A stretch of 64,000 nucleotides of DNA from Klebsormidium nitens (Eukaryota > Streptophyta > Klebsormidiophyceae > Klebsormidiales > Klebsormidiaceae). Below, one piece after another: positions 49,301-61,070 of the stretch; positions within the stretch are counted from its first letter, which is position 1, and the number at the start of each line of letters is the position of its first letter. Where the stretch lies: the NCBI GenBank assembly GCA_000708835.1, contig DF236983.1:197753-261752 (forward strand), in the 5' to 3' direction. Under the pieces are notes generated by a model. The model ran no database searches. It was not told the DNA's origin and saw only the letters and a program-made list of their open reading frames with translations. The position numbers were made by a program, and so were the translations under genes.

Positions 49301-50250
49301 AAAGAGGTCACTCAAAAGGTGCTGCAAATCTTGCTTGGGCAAGGAAAAACTGTGCCATGATCACAAGCCGTGACAGACATCAACCGTTTGGCCTTTTGAT
49401 TAATATGAATGGAAAATCTTGAAGATTGCACCGCATTCAAAAATATGGGGGGTTTAGCAGGGCAACTCACGCGATAGCCATAGTACCGGTTGTAATTGCC
49501 ATATGGGAAGACCTTCTTTGCGTAGTTGTCCCGTTGTTTCCCTGCCCCCTTGCCTGCGACACCGTTTGTGCGACCACCTCCGCAATCATTCTCTATCATC
49601 ACCGCTCCAGTTTGGACGTTATGCAGATCACTGTCAACATTTTCTCTAGATGCAGGAGTCTCATCAGGCCCAGTCACAGAATCATCTGCTGGCGCCCCCA
49701 CCGTCTCCTTTCTGATCTGCTCAGAAGCCTCAAATGGAACACCATTCCCTGTAGCCGATTGGCCCATCCCCATTTCACTGACAACCTCCGCCACGTCGGA
49801 AGACACCTGCTTAGAGCTTGCACCGTTCAGGACATCTCTACTTTTCTTGGACGCTCGAACTTCTGCACTTTCTAAAGCATTGCTCTCATCACACTGGGGC
49901 TCAACCCTCCTCCTTTTCGCCTGCTGTTTGTTTTTCTCTATCTGGAGCACCTCCGGCCCATCATCCTCATCCTCAAGCCCTTGGTTTTCCGCCAAGCCCA
50001 TCCTCTTCTTGTCTAACGTCCCCCTCCCTGATGAGCTAGCCTGCCAGTGTGAAGGAGCTCGTTCTGCTACACCACCCCTGCCCTCCTCACTAAGGACGTC
50101 AACTTGTCCTACTGTATGGGCTTTTCCGGTGGCATTGACATCCTTCGAAAAGCTGCGTTTATCAACCAAGCCGCCCGCTTTGCGCACCAGCTTGCCTGGG
50201 AGAGGGACCTTCTGCGGCTTTGTCAGCGCCCTGGGCACAAATGCTGCCAT
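46347..50250 (-). CDS. MEPCE: Bin3/MePCE-type RNA 5'-phosphate methyltransferase
   Basis: Six exons join in phase (50250-49471, 49141-49027, 48406-47569, 47203-47050, 46700-46632, 46436-46347) into 681 residues. The family signature [14 protein letters not shown] ends exon 1 (about 245-260). The SAM-binding motif I follows ([15 protein letters not shown], about 284). The catalytic-core block [15 protein letters not shown] and LEPQPWKSY (about 585-615) and the C-terminal IGFRSAD...GRAIYLYRK are all present. Bin3 enzymes cap the 5' gamma-phosphate of 7SK and U6-type RNAs with a methyl group and can stabilise them. The first 240 residues are polar and nuclear-looking (KRRRVE). Exon 3 adds about 260 acidic, Gly/Ser-rich residues between motif I and the KYDVVM strand, much longer than the loop in the human enzyme. 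The gene is head to head with AQR. Confidence 0.92.
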
Positions 50251-50686
50251 GGCCTTGGGATCTACCTAGTGGAATCTGACGGCAGCGATAAAGTTGGCTC
50301 AAGCACATGAAGCCTTGAAAGGGACGCAAGAGAGCGCTGAAGAGGCTCTACCCTTCGAGTGGATTTGAGGCGTTTTCAAAACATGGTTAACGTCTAAGGG
50401 CTACGAGACCGAACTCGCATTATGTCGCCGTGTTCTTCTTTTCCCAAGTCCTTGACGCCAGAGGACCGACGGCGACGAGAACGGCAGAGTTTACCAAATG
50501 GTTAATCATACATCGGGTTACAAAGGTGGAGCTCTCAGTTGAGACTCAGAGCTCTGTGGGAGGACTTGAAGTAGAAAGAGAGGGGAACGAGAGGCGCTTT
50601 GATCCCTTTTAATGAAGCAAGGGAGAGACCTAGGAAGCACGTTGGGTAGATGATGCGGTGCTGTTAGGCCGGAAGCTTCGGAAAGA
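50251..50686. promoter_or_regulatory. Divergent intergenic region, MePCE / AQR
   Basis: About 435 bases separate two RNA-processing genes transcribed in opposite directions. No specific element was recognised. Confidence 0.4.
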
Positions 50687-53600
50687 ATGGAGAAGTCAGT
50701 CGACGCCTCCGCTGCGGCAACCGCGAACGGGGCAGCGGCTATGGGCACGAAGATGGACAAGAAGCAGAAGAAACTGATGAGCGGACTTCCTGCAGGGGCT
50801 CGGTCGATTACGCTGGATCAGATTCAAAAGGATAGGCTGACGCAGACAGCGGCCGTGAATTGGTCGACGCAGGTTGTGTCAAGGGCTGACAGGCCAGCAT
50901 TTAACCCAGGGCTGGTTAAGCAGATATATGATGACGAGCTTGTGAGCAAGACGAGGAGGACTGTGCCCCTGCAGAGGGTGATGCTCCTGGAGATCAGCCA
51001 GTACTTGGAAAACTACCTGTGGCCAAATTTTGATCCAGAGGCTGCCTCCTTTGAGCACGTCATGTCCGTCATTGTGATGGTGAATGAGAAGGTGCGGCGG
51101 TGCAAACTTTTTCCAAGATCACTATAAAATTCTCATAAAAAGAAGTGCAATTGCTTTTGGTGGCGCAGAAGATGTTACCATTACCAATATCTGCTCGGAG
51201 CGTCTCCCAAAAATTGGCCTTTTTTACCACCGCATCCATCTACGAATGCAGGACAACCCAATTGTTGAACAGAGTGGTTGCAGGCAGCGTAAAATAGTTT
51301 CTTTCCCATCAGTCCAAAGCTTTGTGCCTCATATGGAAGCATCTGGATGAGTTGCGTTCATGTTGCAGCAGCGCGCCATTGCAAACATTTCTGCAAAATC
51401 AGTTCAAGCGGAATGATCTCATGCCCTTGCGTCTTGCTTGTGCAGTTCCGAGAGAATGTCCCTGCATGGCGCTCCTTCCACCAGCGAGAAGACGTGTTTC
51501 CGCTCTTCTTTCGGCAAGTGTTGGCACTCAAAGAGGTATGCAGTGACGATTCCTAAACTAAGCATTTCATCTGTGAGTTGCATATGGGCCAGTAAACAGG
51601 CGAGCAATTTTCTGTCCGAGTTCCAAAAGCAGTCTTCAAGTGCCGCAAATTTTTTGTCTTGGTACTTCTGTCCATCACTGACGCAGTGATTGTCTGATGC
51701 GTTCTGGAATCAAAGCTAATGGTCCTCGCCGTCCCTTCCACCGCTCCCTTGTATCATGCTTATGTGGCTTCCGAAAGCGGTACTATCTGGGTGGCGGTCG
51801 CTCGGAGAATCACTGCAGATGAACAACTGGCCGAGTCGGGCGTATCAAGTTGGACACATTTTGTGATTCAGGGCGAGCGGCAGATGACGATCCAGGAGCG
51901 CACCAATTACCTGCTGTTCCTGATCAACTGCTTCCAGAGCCTGGAGGACGAGATGGTGCAGCGGCCAGTCTTGAAGCTGGTCTCTCTCCCGCTGTGGCAT
52001 GCCCTTTCTCCAGGTCGACGGCAGGTGAATGGTCTTGAAGTCTTGACGATGAAGTGGTGATTTATACTGGCCTTGAGGGCGTTTATGCAATCAAAAGCGG
52101 TCTCGTATCTGGCAGTGCCACAATGCTTGTACTTGCATGAAATCATAGAGGGGCCAGGCATAGAACATCCTTGTCATATTTCTCCTCATATACTGCATAT
52201 GAGAGCAAGGCCTTCTTAGCGCGAGAGGACCTTCTGATGCACATCATCTCCACTTTTCACCATGTTCATTTGTCGTATTCAGGCCCAATTTAAAAGCTAC
52301 GAGAAGATGGGGGAGCTGTGGGACAGACTGCAGCGGCGAGAGGCCAAGGAGGCCAAGAAGGGCGGGGACCCACTGAGCAAGCCGGAGGTGCAATTCATGC
52401 CTGGGATGCTTCACGAGTTTCTGCAGGTAAGCCAGTTGAGGGGCTCTCGGGCCGACTTGTTTGCCTTGCGAAAGTAGCAAGAGGGTACCTCTGGCCATCT
52501 TTCTGAAGGTTTTCTTAATTGGTGATGGGAGTTGTCTTTGATCAAAGGTGGATTGTAATATGGGATGTTAGGCTGTCTGGTAGATACTCGCGTCCGATCT
52601 CTATGTTCCGATCTAGAACAACGAAGAAATGGTGAAGCTTTTTTGCTAGTGGTTGGGCTGCGGGCCGGGCGGGGTTCGGCAATCTACTCTCTCATGTTCA
52701 CAAGATCCCGCAATTGGGCAGCTTACCTTAGAGCACTAACGATACATAGGGAGAAAGTTTTAAGGAGACTCCGCAGCTACAATCAGATTTGCTTTCTGAA
52801 CGTACCGATTGCCTTGCTTCTGCAGACTTTGGAGACAGTAATCAGCACTGCTGAGGCGAAAACCGATGGGGATGAGCCAATGACGGAGGCCGGCGCTGCG
52901 ATTGTTGATGGTGCAGAGGGAGAGGAGGCCCCAATAGCAGGCCAGGTCGACACCTCGAAGCTGCTGTACTGCGAGCGCTTTGTCGAGTTCCTGATTGATC
53001 TGCTGAGCCAGCTGCCGACGAGAAGGTGAGGGCCCTTTGAAATGGTTCCCACATTACTTCTGATATGAGAGGCGATTGCTGCAACGATTGGCTCCTCGCA
53101 ATCTCCTAATCCGCCCGACCTGTGGCGTGCAGACAGTTTTGAGGATCATATTTTGTATGAAGACACAAAACTTCGGAAACGTGTTCGCATGGCCATCGCA
53201 AATCCACAGGTCTTTTGAACCGCTCCACTCTCTGGCTTCCACTGTGCTGCTTCGACGATCATCAATTTGTCTCTCCCTCGTCAGGTTCTTGCATGCCGTC
53301 GTGGAGGACTTCCAGATCGTGGTCAAGTGCCGAATGAGCACGCTCTTCTCGCATCCCCGCGGCCGGCTCTTCACGCAGCTCGTGGATCTTCTCAAGTTCT
53401 ACATGGTGAGCTGTGCTCACCCGGCACGGTCATACGGCTGAGCTCACATACCAGTCCATCAACATTTTGATTATTGTCGCTTTCTTACATCAGGATTGCT
53501 GCGTAGTCCTTGCAATTTCCCTTTGTCTGTCCCTACTTTGTTTTGAAGAGCGAGATTGGACATACACGCTCTGATTCTTAGTCGAATATTTGTTCGGTCC

Positions 53601-56600
53601 TACATACATTGCCCGACAGGCTTCCTAGTATAAGCACTCATTTCGTGACATCGGATGCAGGTGCTTCCGCACCTTTTTCCTCGGTAAGCAGCACCAGCTG
53701 CGCTTGAACCCGCGTAGAGAATTGCCCTCGCTTCAAACGTGGACAAACGCTGACCCCGTGTTCATCTCGCAGACGTTTGAGATCAACAACCACACGGGTC
53801 ACCAACTAGAGGAGGACGAAATCCAGGAGGCGCACTGCCGGCGGCTGTACGACCTGCAGCTGCTGTGCTTCCAGCAGTGGCCGCAACTGCGCCCGCTGGC
53901 GCTCAGCCACGTGGGGGCCATCGAACGGCGGGACCAGCTCGCGAAATTCCTGGCGGTGCTGTCGGACGAGAAGCTGCGGACGCTGGTCACGGAGCATGTA
54001 AGCACACGCGGTGGCGGCCGCGCTGTCAGTCATGAAGCTGCTGGCATCCTGTTTGAGTGGCTGGATTTGTGTTCAGATTAGACGCGGTCAGCTTTTCTTT
54101 GAACCTGAGTGTCGAAGGGATTTGCCACTCGTGATCTCAGAGCTTGATCGCTCAAGCCTGGCCTTTGACGTTGTACTATCACGCGAACGGCGACACAATT
54201 CGACAACGACGCCATCGATCACGACTTCGATCAGAATTGCAGCTTCATTGGTTTCCAGTGTCTGAACAGAGCTGCAAGTTCAGGTCGCGGCAGTCGAGGA
54301 TTAAAGAGATAAGATCTGACTCACGAATTTACTTTCTTGAACTCTCTGCAGTTGAAGCTCGTGTCGCCCGACGACTCTTGGATCCACCGCCCCGGCTTCC
54401 TGCTCGAGGTCGTCCTGCAAAACTTCGAGCGGCGCCCGTCGCAGCGCGAGTTCGTCAACGAACTGCCGCTCTACCCCAACGAAGACGTTCTCTGGGACGA
54501 AAACCTGGTTCCGAGCATTAACTACACCGGGGAGGGCTGCCTCGCGCTCCCAAAACTCAACCTGCAGTTCCTAACCTTCCACGACTACCTCCTGCGGAAC
54601 TTTAACCTGTTTCGGTTAGAGTCGACGTACGAGATCCGGGAGGATTTGGGCGACGTTTTGCAGCGGGTGAAGGCGGGACGGAACCGGGACGAGGAAGTAG
54701 TGTTTGGCGGGTGGGCGCGCATGGCGATGCCCACGAAAGGGTTTAGGGTGACCGAGGTGCGGGCGCCAAACATCGGGGAGGTGAAGCCCGCGCGGGTTTT
54801 GGCGGAGGTTAAGATAACCGTGGCGGGGTTAAAGGACGTGGTGCGGGCGGAGTGGAACGACATCAAGGAGCACGACGTGCTGTTTCTGCTGAGCATACAG
54901 CCGGCCGTCGCGAACGAGGGGGAGGAGAACGGGGCAAAACAGGAGGGGGAAAGGAAGAGCGTGCCGGAGCGGTTCGGGTTGAAGTTTGTGCGGGGGGCAG
55001 AGGTGGTGGAGATGAGAGACGAAGTCGGGACGCTGATGAACGATTTCAGCGGGCGGACGAAACGGGAGGACGTGAAGCCCCCGGAAGGGAACGAGCGAAC
55101 AATTGTATTAGCGCTCGATCAGGCGCAGTACCAGTTGGACGTGACGGCGACCGCGGAGCGGGGGGCGCCGGACGTCTACGCGGGGTTCAACCTGCTCGTC
55201 CGGCGGAAGCCGAAGGAGAACAATTTCAAGGCGATCCTGGAGTGCATCCGCGATCTGATGAACGAGAATAACATCGTGCCGGAATGGCTCAGGGAAATTT
55301 TCCTCGGGTACGGAGACCCCGCGGCCGCGCAGTACCAAAACCTGCCGGAGAAGGAGCAGCTCCGGACGATCGACTTCAAGGACACGTTTCTTAGTGCGGA
55401 CCACTTGCGGGAGTCGTTCCCGGGTTCGGACGTCCGGTTCGTGGGTCAGGATAACGAACCGGACACGGAACCGAAGCCGCCGTTCCGGGTCACGTTCCCT
55501 CCTCGGAAGGAGGAGAGCAGCACGCCGGTTATCAAACCGCCCGCAAAACGGAAAGGGGTAGACGGGGAAGTCGCGAACGGGGGCTCGGCGATGGAAGTAG
55601 ATGGGGCGAAGCAACTAGAGGCGGAGCCGATCTTGGCGCAAAGTTATGTGCCGCCGGACCCCGGCCCATACCCGCAGAACCAGCCAAGGCAGAACAGCGT
55701 GCGGTTCACGCCCGTGCAGGTGAGGGGACAATGGGATTCGCGCTGGCATTGGTTATTGGCGTTCTTTGGACAGATTGAACAGAGGGTGACACTCCTGTGC
55801 AAGTACAGGACTAAGCATGGGCTTTCTTTCTGTACGTTCGGAGGACGGCATCCACGCTTTAGTTCCTGCGGTCAGATTTGCGGGATGCAGATCGAGTCTG
55901 ACGGAAATGTAGGCAGTCTGAAAGCCCTCCTGCAACATGAACTAAGACCCCGATCTTCTACGTGCAAATTACAGCTTCGATCACCAGCTGCAAGCATAAG
56001 ATGGTCAGCAACTGTATGAAGGTAAATGTCATCAACATTTCGTTGAAGAACGGACCCTTAACCCATCGATCTGGGGTCTTGTCAGGTGGAGGCGATCAAG
56101 TCGGGCGTTAACCCCGGGCTGACAATGGTTGTTGGGCCCCCGGGGACCGGCAAGACCGACACGGCCGTCCAGATCCTGAACGTGCTATACCACAACTGCC
56201 CGGGTCAGCGGACGCTGCTCATCACGCACTCCAACCAGGCGCTAAACGACTTGTTCGAGAAGATCATGCAGCGGGACGTGCCGGCGCGCTATTTGCTGCG
56301 GCTGGGTATGGGCGAAAAAGAACTGGAGAGCGAGCAGAACTTTAGCAGACAGGTGAGGATTCTGACGTTTTACCGTTCCTTATGTACTACTTAGCCAGGT
56401 TCTTTTTAGATAAGACTCAAGCCTTTCTGTGAGGGACCGACTGCTTTTACCGAAACTGAGGGCAATTGAAAGGAGTACACTTTGGTCAAAGCGGATAGGG
56501 ATTCCGCTAACCTATGGGACAGACGTTGGTGAGCAGACGTGCCAGCTTCCTTTTGTGAAGTTTGCAAAAGTTGTAGGAAGAGCATTTGCAAGTTGGCTTG

Positions 56601-59600
56601 CTGTTCAAAAAGGACGTTAGATTGGGGTGCGGTAGTCATGGGGGGGCTTCTTTTAGAGGGGCTGCTTTCAAGTAACGATTGAAACGAGAACGTTAACAAC
56701 AAATATTGCAGCAGAAACTGACCCTCTCTGCTGCTCCCGTCCAGGGCCGCGTGAATGCCATGCTCGCCCGCCGCATCGAGCTCCTCGCCGAGGTCGAGCG
56801 CCTGGCGCGCACGTTGGACGTCCCCGCTGACGTGGCATACACGTGCGAGAGCGCCGCGCACTTTTGGCTGCTCCACGTGCTGGCGCGCTGGGAAGAGTTC
56901 TCGGCTGCGTGCGAAGCCAGCCAGGAGCCGTCGATCGTCAAGGAGAAGTTCCCGTTCAAGGAGTATTTCAGCGACGTCGGCCGGAGTCTGTTCTCGGGGG
57001 TGTCGTATGCGCGGGACATGCGTGCGGCGACGGGGTGCTGGCGGCACTTGCGGACGATGTTCCAGGAACTAGAGGTGAGGGGCGTTGACGCTCAGGGGTT
57101 TGCACGTCAAAATCTTGCTCATCGGCTGTTTTCTTGACCAATGTTTGGGTGGATTTTATGCACAGAGTGATGGGAGTTGTCCGTGCGTGCGGTGACTGAC
57201 CTCGAGAATGGATCTCCGGCAGTAAAAAGTATTAGTTTTTCAAAAGAAGCAAGCTTCTTTGGTGCGATTGGTAGCTTACGGCCGATGTAAGGATTTCAGA
57301 CTGCGGGTTTAGTCGGGCTGCCCGTGCTCGTCAAAGTTTGTGCCAAGTCTTAGAAGTCTCAAACGTCCGAATGTTTGCAAGCCTCAGGGCAAAGGTCTGA
57401 CCCGGGGTCTTATCCCTGCCCCCAGAGCCCCAATTTTTCAGACCCCAAATCATTGTTAGTTTCGCGAAACCGATTCTGACCGAACGCCTTTTGCCTCCCC
57501 TCAGGAGTGCCGCGCCTTCGAGCTGCTCAAGACGACGGCGGACCGCTCCAACTACCTGATGACGAAGCAGGCCAAGATCATCGCCATGACGTGCACGCAC
57601 GCCGCGCTCAAGCGCCACGACTTCCTAGACCTGGGGCTCAAGTACGACAACCTAGTTATGGAGGAGAGCGCGCAGATCCTGGAGATCGAGACGTTCATTC
57701 CCATGCTGTTGCAGCGCCAGGACGACAACATCGCGCGGTTGAAGCGGGTCATCCTGATTGGAGATCATCACCAGGTGAGCGAACGAAGGTTTGCTATTTG
57801 AGCGTTTGAAGGGTCGATTCGTTCCGTTGTGATTGTTGGGATGTATCTGCAGCGCAGGTTTTAGCGACCAATCGGCGGTGATGTGCTTTTTGATGTTCAA
57901 AATCGTTTCCAAGAAGGTCACTGAGGATGACGAAGATTTTTGAAGGGGCATTCGTTTACAACATGCTTGTTTCAGCGAAGTTGTGAGTCACGTTCGGCAC
58001 AGGATTAAGTACCCGAATATGGCTTTGTGACTGTACTCTATTGTCTTGCTCAGGCACGTCGTCAGCATAGACTGAGCTCCAGGCATCACCGCACGCACTT
58101 CGCAAAAACGCGCTCCAAACCACATCCAAGTAGACAAAAAGGCAACCGCTAAGTTCCGCCTCTCCCTCTCCAACAACTCCCGCCCGTGGTGAAGAATAAG
58201 GCTTTCGAGAAGTACAGCCACGGAGAATGCAAGAACGGTTTCACATCCTAGAAAGAACAACCGCTAAAACCTCGTCTCTCTTTTTCTGAACAGCTGCCGC
58301 CCGTGGTGAAGAACATGGCGTTCCAGAAGTACAGCCACATGGACCAGAGCCTGTTCACCCGCTTCGTGCGCCTGGGCACGCCGTACGTGGAGCTCAACGC
58401 GCAGGGCCGCGCGCGCCCAACCATCGCGCGATTGTACAACTGGCGGTACCGCCAGCTGGGGGATCTGCCCGCCGTGCAGCAGCGACCAGAGTTCCAGGTA
58501 AAGTTTTTGTTTTTTCCCCCTCGTTTGTGAGTGTGTTTCGTGGTTATTGTTTGTTGTAGGCTTCTTCAGGCAGTGGTTTGGGGGTTGGTCGTTCACCAAC
58601 TCCTTCGTGTGTGCAGGTCGATTGCGAGAGCAGGTATTGGGAAGATCTGCTGGGAGTTGGGATCCCGTCGAAGCAGCAAAATGCTGTTTCTCTTTGAGCA
58701 TGTCGTTTCTCTACTTTGACTCCTTATCGCCTTCGTCAACCTGCCCAAAGAGGTTTTTGCCACACCCAGCTTATCAGTTCATCCTCTCCGTTCTCTGAAC
58801 TCCCACATCTGGTCTGAATGCACTGTAGTGGAACGTTTCCGGTGCGAAAGCATCGTTCCTACTCTGAGCACAAATCCGTCAACTCCGTTTTCGACATTAT
58901 CTCGCTCCTCTTCCCCAGGTTGTAAACGCGGGCTTCACCCACGTGTTCCAGTTGGTCGACGTGCCCTACCACCAAGGCCCGGGCGAGTTTGAGTCGAAAT
59001 CTGGTGTCTATCTACACCTTATTCCAGATCTAACAGCTCCTTGATCCCGCTTTGACACCATCTTATTTTTCCCCCAGGTGGCAAACGCCGGCTTCACCCA
59101 CGAGTTCCAGTTCATTGACGTCCCCGACCACCAGGGCCGCGGCGAGTTCGAGCCCAACCCGCACTTCTTCCAGAACCTGGGCGAGGCCGAATACGTGGTC
59201 AGCGTCTACCAGTACATGCGCATGCTGGGCTTCCCCGCGCACAAGATCTCCATCCTCAGCACGTACAACGGCCAGAAGCACCTCATCCGTGACGTCATCG
59301 AGCGGCGGTGCGCGAACCACCCGCTGTTCGGGCGGCCGAGCAAGGTGACGACGGTCGACCGCTTCCAGGGCCAGCAGAACGACTACATCCTGCTCAGCCT
59401 CGTGCGCACGCGCGTCGTGGGGCACCTGCGGGACGTCCGGAGGCTGGTGAGGATGGAGAGGTTTAGGTTCCTCAAATTTGTTGTTTAGGGTTGTGAAATG
59501 TTGGTGCTCCACAGGAGTGTTTCTAAAGGAGTGGGTGCTTTTCTGCTGGTGGACTGCAGATGGAGACTGTTCGCTGGCCTGTAGGACCAGCGGCTGAGAA

Positions 59601-61070
59601 TCAGGTTACAATCAGGTTGTCGAAACCCTTTGCTCGCTCCCTTGAGTCATCCCTCGTTTGCTGGTCGAAAGAACCCCTTGAGCCGAATGGTAGCTTGCGA
59701 AGCGGGTTCAGGTTTTCAGTAAGGCAAAACGCATTTATTCGCAATTTCGACGACGTGATCAGAAAGAGGCTGCCTGAGAGGAGTATTTGGAGGAACGGTC
59801 CGATTCTGTGTTCTATGTCTTTTTGTCAGCGCCTTTGGATGGAGTCCGCTAGACATGCTAGACATCAGGACTGACACGTGTCCTCGCTTGATAGGTGGTG
59901 GCCATGTCCCGGGCGCGGCTGGGGCTGTACGTGTTTGGGCGGCGCGCCCTGTTTGAGCAGTGCTACGAGCTGCAGCCGACGTTCCAGACGCTGCTGCACA
60001 AGCCGGACAGACTGGAGCTGAACCTGGATGAAAAGGTAAAGTCTGCACAGCGAAAGTCGCAAGAGCACGTTTGTTCTGCAGATAGCTGCGGAGCGTGTTC
60101 CCAGTTGCTGCCTTCTTACTATCCTCCTAGTTCGATCTGTCGCCATTGGATTTAAGGTTTCGAGCTTCAGCCTGGAATTCCTTTTTATGCATGTTTGCTG
60201 ACTTGAAGCACTGCCTAGGTCAGTTAGACTTTCCAACCAAAGCTTGCTTGCATTTGGATGAGCTCTTCAACAGCTCAGCAACAAAAGGGAAAGACCATCG
60301 CACGTGGTGTATGGATATTTCAGCACCGGTTTGTGTGAAGAGTCTTTCCGCCCGCACCGTGAAAGCATGAGGTGTTCAGTGCGCTTGATTCGTTGCTAGA
60401 TGCTCACTTTCGTCGTGCTTTTTGCAGCGAACACCCACTCAGCGACGAGCCGGCGACGCTTCTTCCTCGTACCAGGTGTCCGGACTGGATGAGATGGCGC
60501 AGCTAGTAAACCACCGGTACGAGGACTGGGTCAGGGAACAGCAGGTGAGGGTCTCGGCATAACCGGCTTTTCATTGCCCACCAGCAATACGAGGACGGTG
60601 GCAGAAAACAGGTTCGAAGCCCCAAAAACATTGTCTACTCGTCGGGTGTGGAGTTGCATTTGGTGTCTTGGCCAGCGCCACTTGCTCAGGCAGGCGTCTC
60701 GGCGGGCAAGCCGTGCTTCACCAGATGATGCTTGCGCGCAGAAAAAGCTGATGGGATATGTCTATCTGGTGTCTCTGCTCTGCTGACGGGATATCCGGCT
60801 GTTTTGAAGCCTCGTAATTCTTGACAACAACTGGTCGTCATCCTTCCAGTCCAAGGGTTTGGCCCAGGTCCTTGGTCTCACATCTCTTACCGTTTTCTTC
60901 AGGTGGAGGCCCAAAGGCGACAAGTTGCAGGGAGCCAAGTAGCAGCGGCACTGGCTTTTGCAGCGTCGAAGGGTTACGCTCCTGGGAGGGGAATGGGCGT
61001 ACCTACTGGTCCAAGTAGAGAAGAGGATCTCGGAAAGACGAAGATAATGTCCAAAAAAATGGAAGCGTAG
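50687..61070 (+). CDS. AQR: Aquarius, spliceosomal intron-binding RNA helicase (IBP160/EMB2765)
   Basis: Sixteen exons join in phase: 50687-51091, 51446-51535, 51872-52024, 52283-52426, 52826-53025, 53285-53405, 53773-53997, 54352-55719, 56086-56352, 56745-57074, 57505-57774, 58294-58497, 59078-59446, 59895-60035, 60428-60544, 60903-61070. They give 1,523 residues, the length of plant AQR. The N-terminal two-fifths is the helical armadillo-like domain ([16 protein letters not shown]). The SF1 helicase core has Walker A GPPGTGKT (about 919-926), [27 protein letters not shown], the R-rich [29 protein letters not shown] (about 1350) and [16 protein letters not shown] binds introns upstream of the branch site as part of the intron-binding complex of the spliceosome, and links splicing to snoRNP assembly and R-loop control. 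The exon 10 start follows the family; a 12-codon-longer acceptor at 56709 is also in frame. Decoy copies precede exons 12 and 13. Confidence 0.95.
58146..58235 (+). repeat. AQR: Diverged copy of AQR exon 12 start, acceptor lost
   Basis: From CCGCTAA onward, about 85 bases repeat the sequence beginning at 58261. The copied coding start reads [15 protein letters not shown] against [15 protein letters not shown] in the true exon at 58294. The offset is about 115-117 bases. The copy's acceptor has CAA instead of CAG, so it should not be spliced. Confidence 0.85.
58885..59003 (+). repeat. AQR: Diverged copy of AQR exon 13 start, acceptor intact
   Basis: A pyrimidine tract and CCCCAG precede an exon-like start at 58919 that reads [20 protein letters not shown]. 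The true exon at 59078, 159 bases downstream, reads [20 protein letters not shown]. Over 26 codons, 14 are identical, 5 differ silently and 7 change the residue. Similarity stops near 58996, so the copy lacks the rest of the exon. Confidence 0.88.

Noticed and set aside
55108-55614. Minus-strand Arg-rich frame of 168 codons inside AQR exon 8
   Set aside because: Antisense shadow of a GC-rich helicase-linker exon with strong sense-frame homology.
58919-59003. Treating the exon 13 copy as a genuine extra AQR exon
   Set aside because: It duplicates a helicase segment that family members have once, stops short of the exon, and lacks a strong donor. It is kept as a repeat instead.
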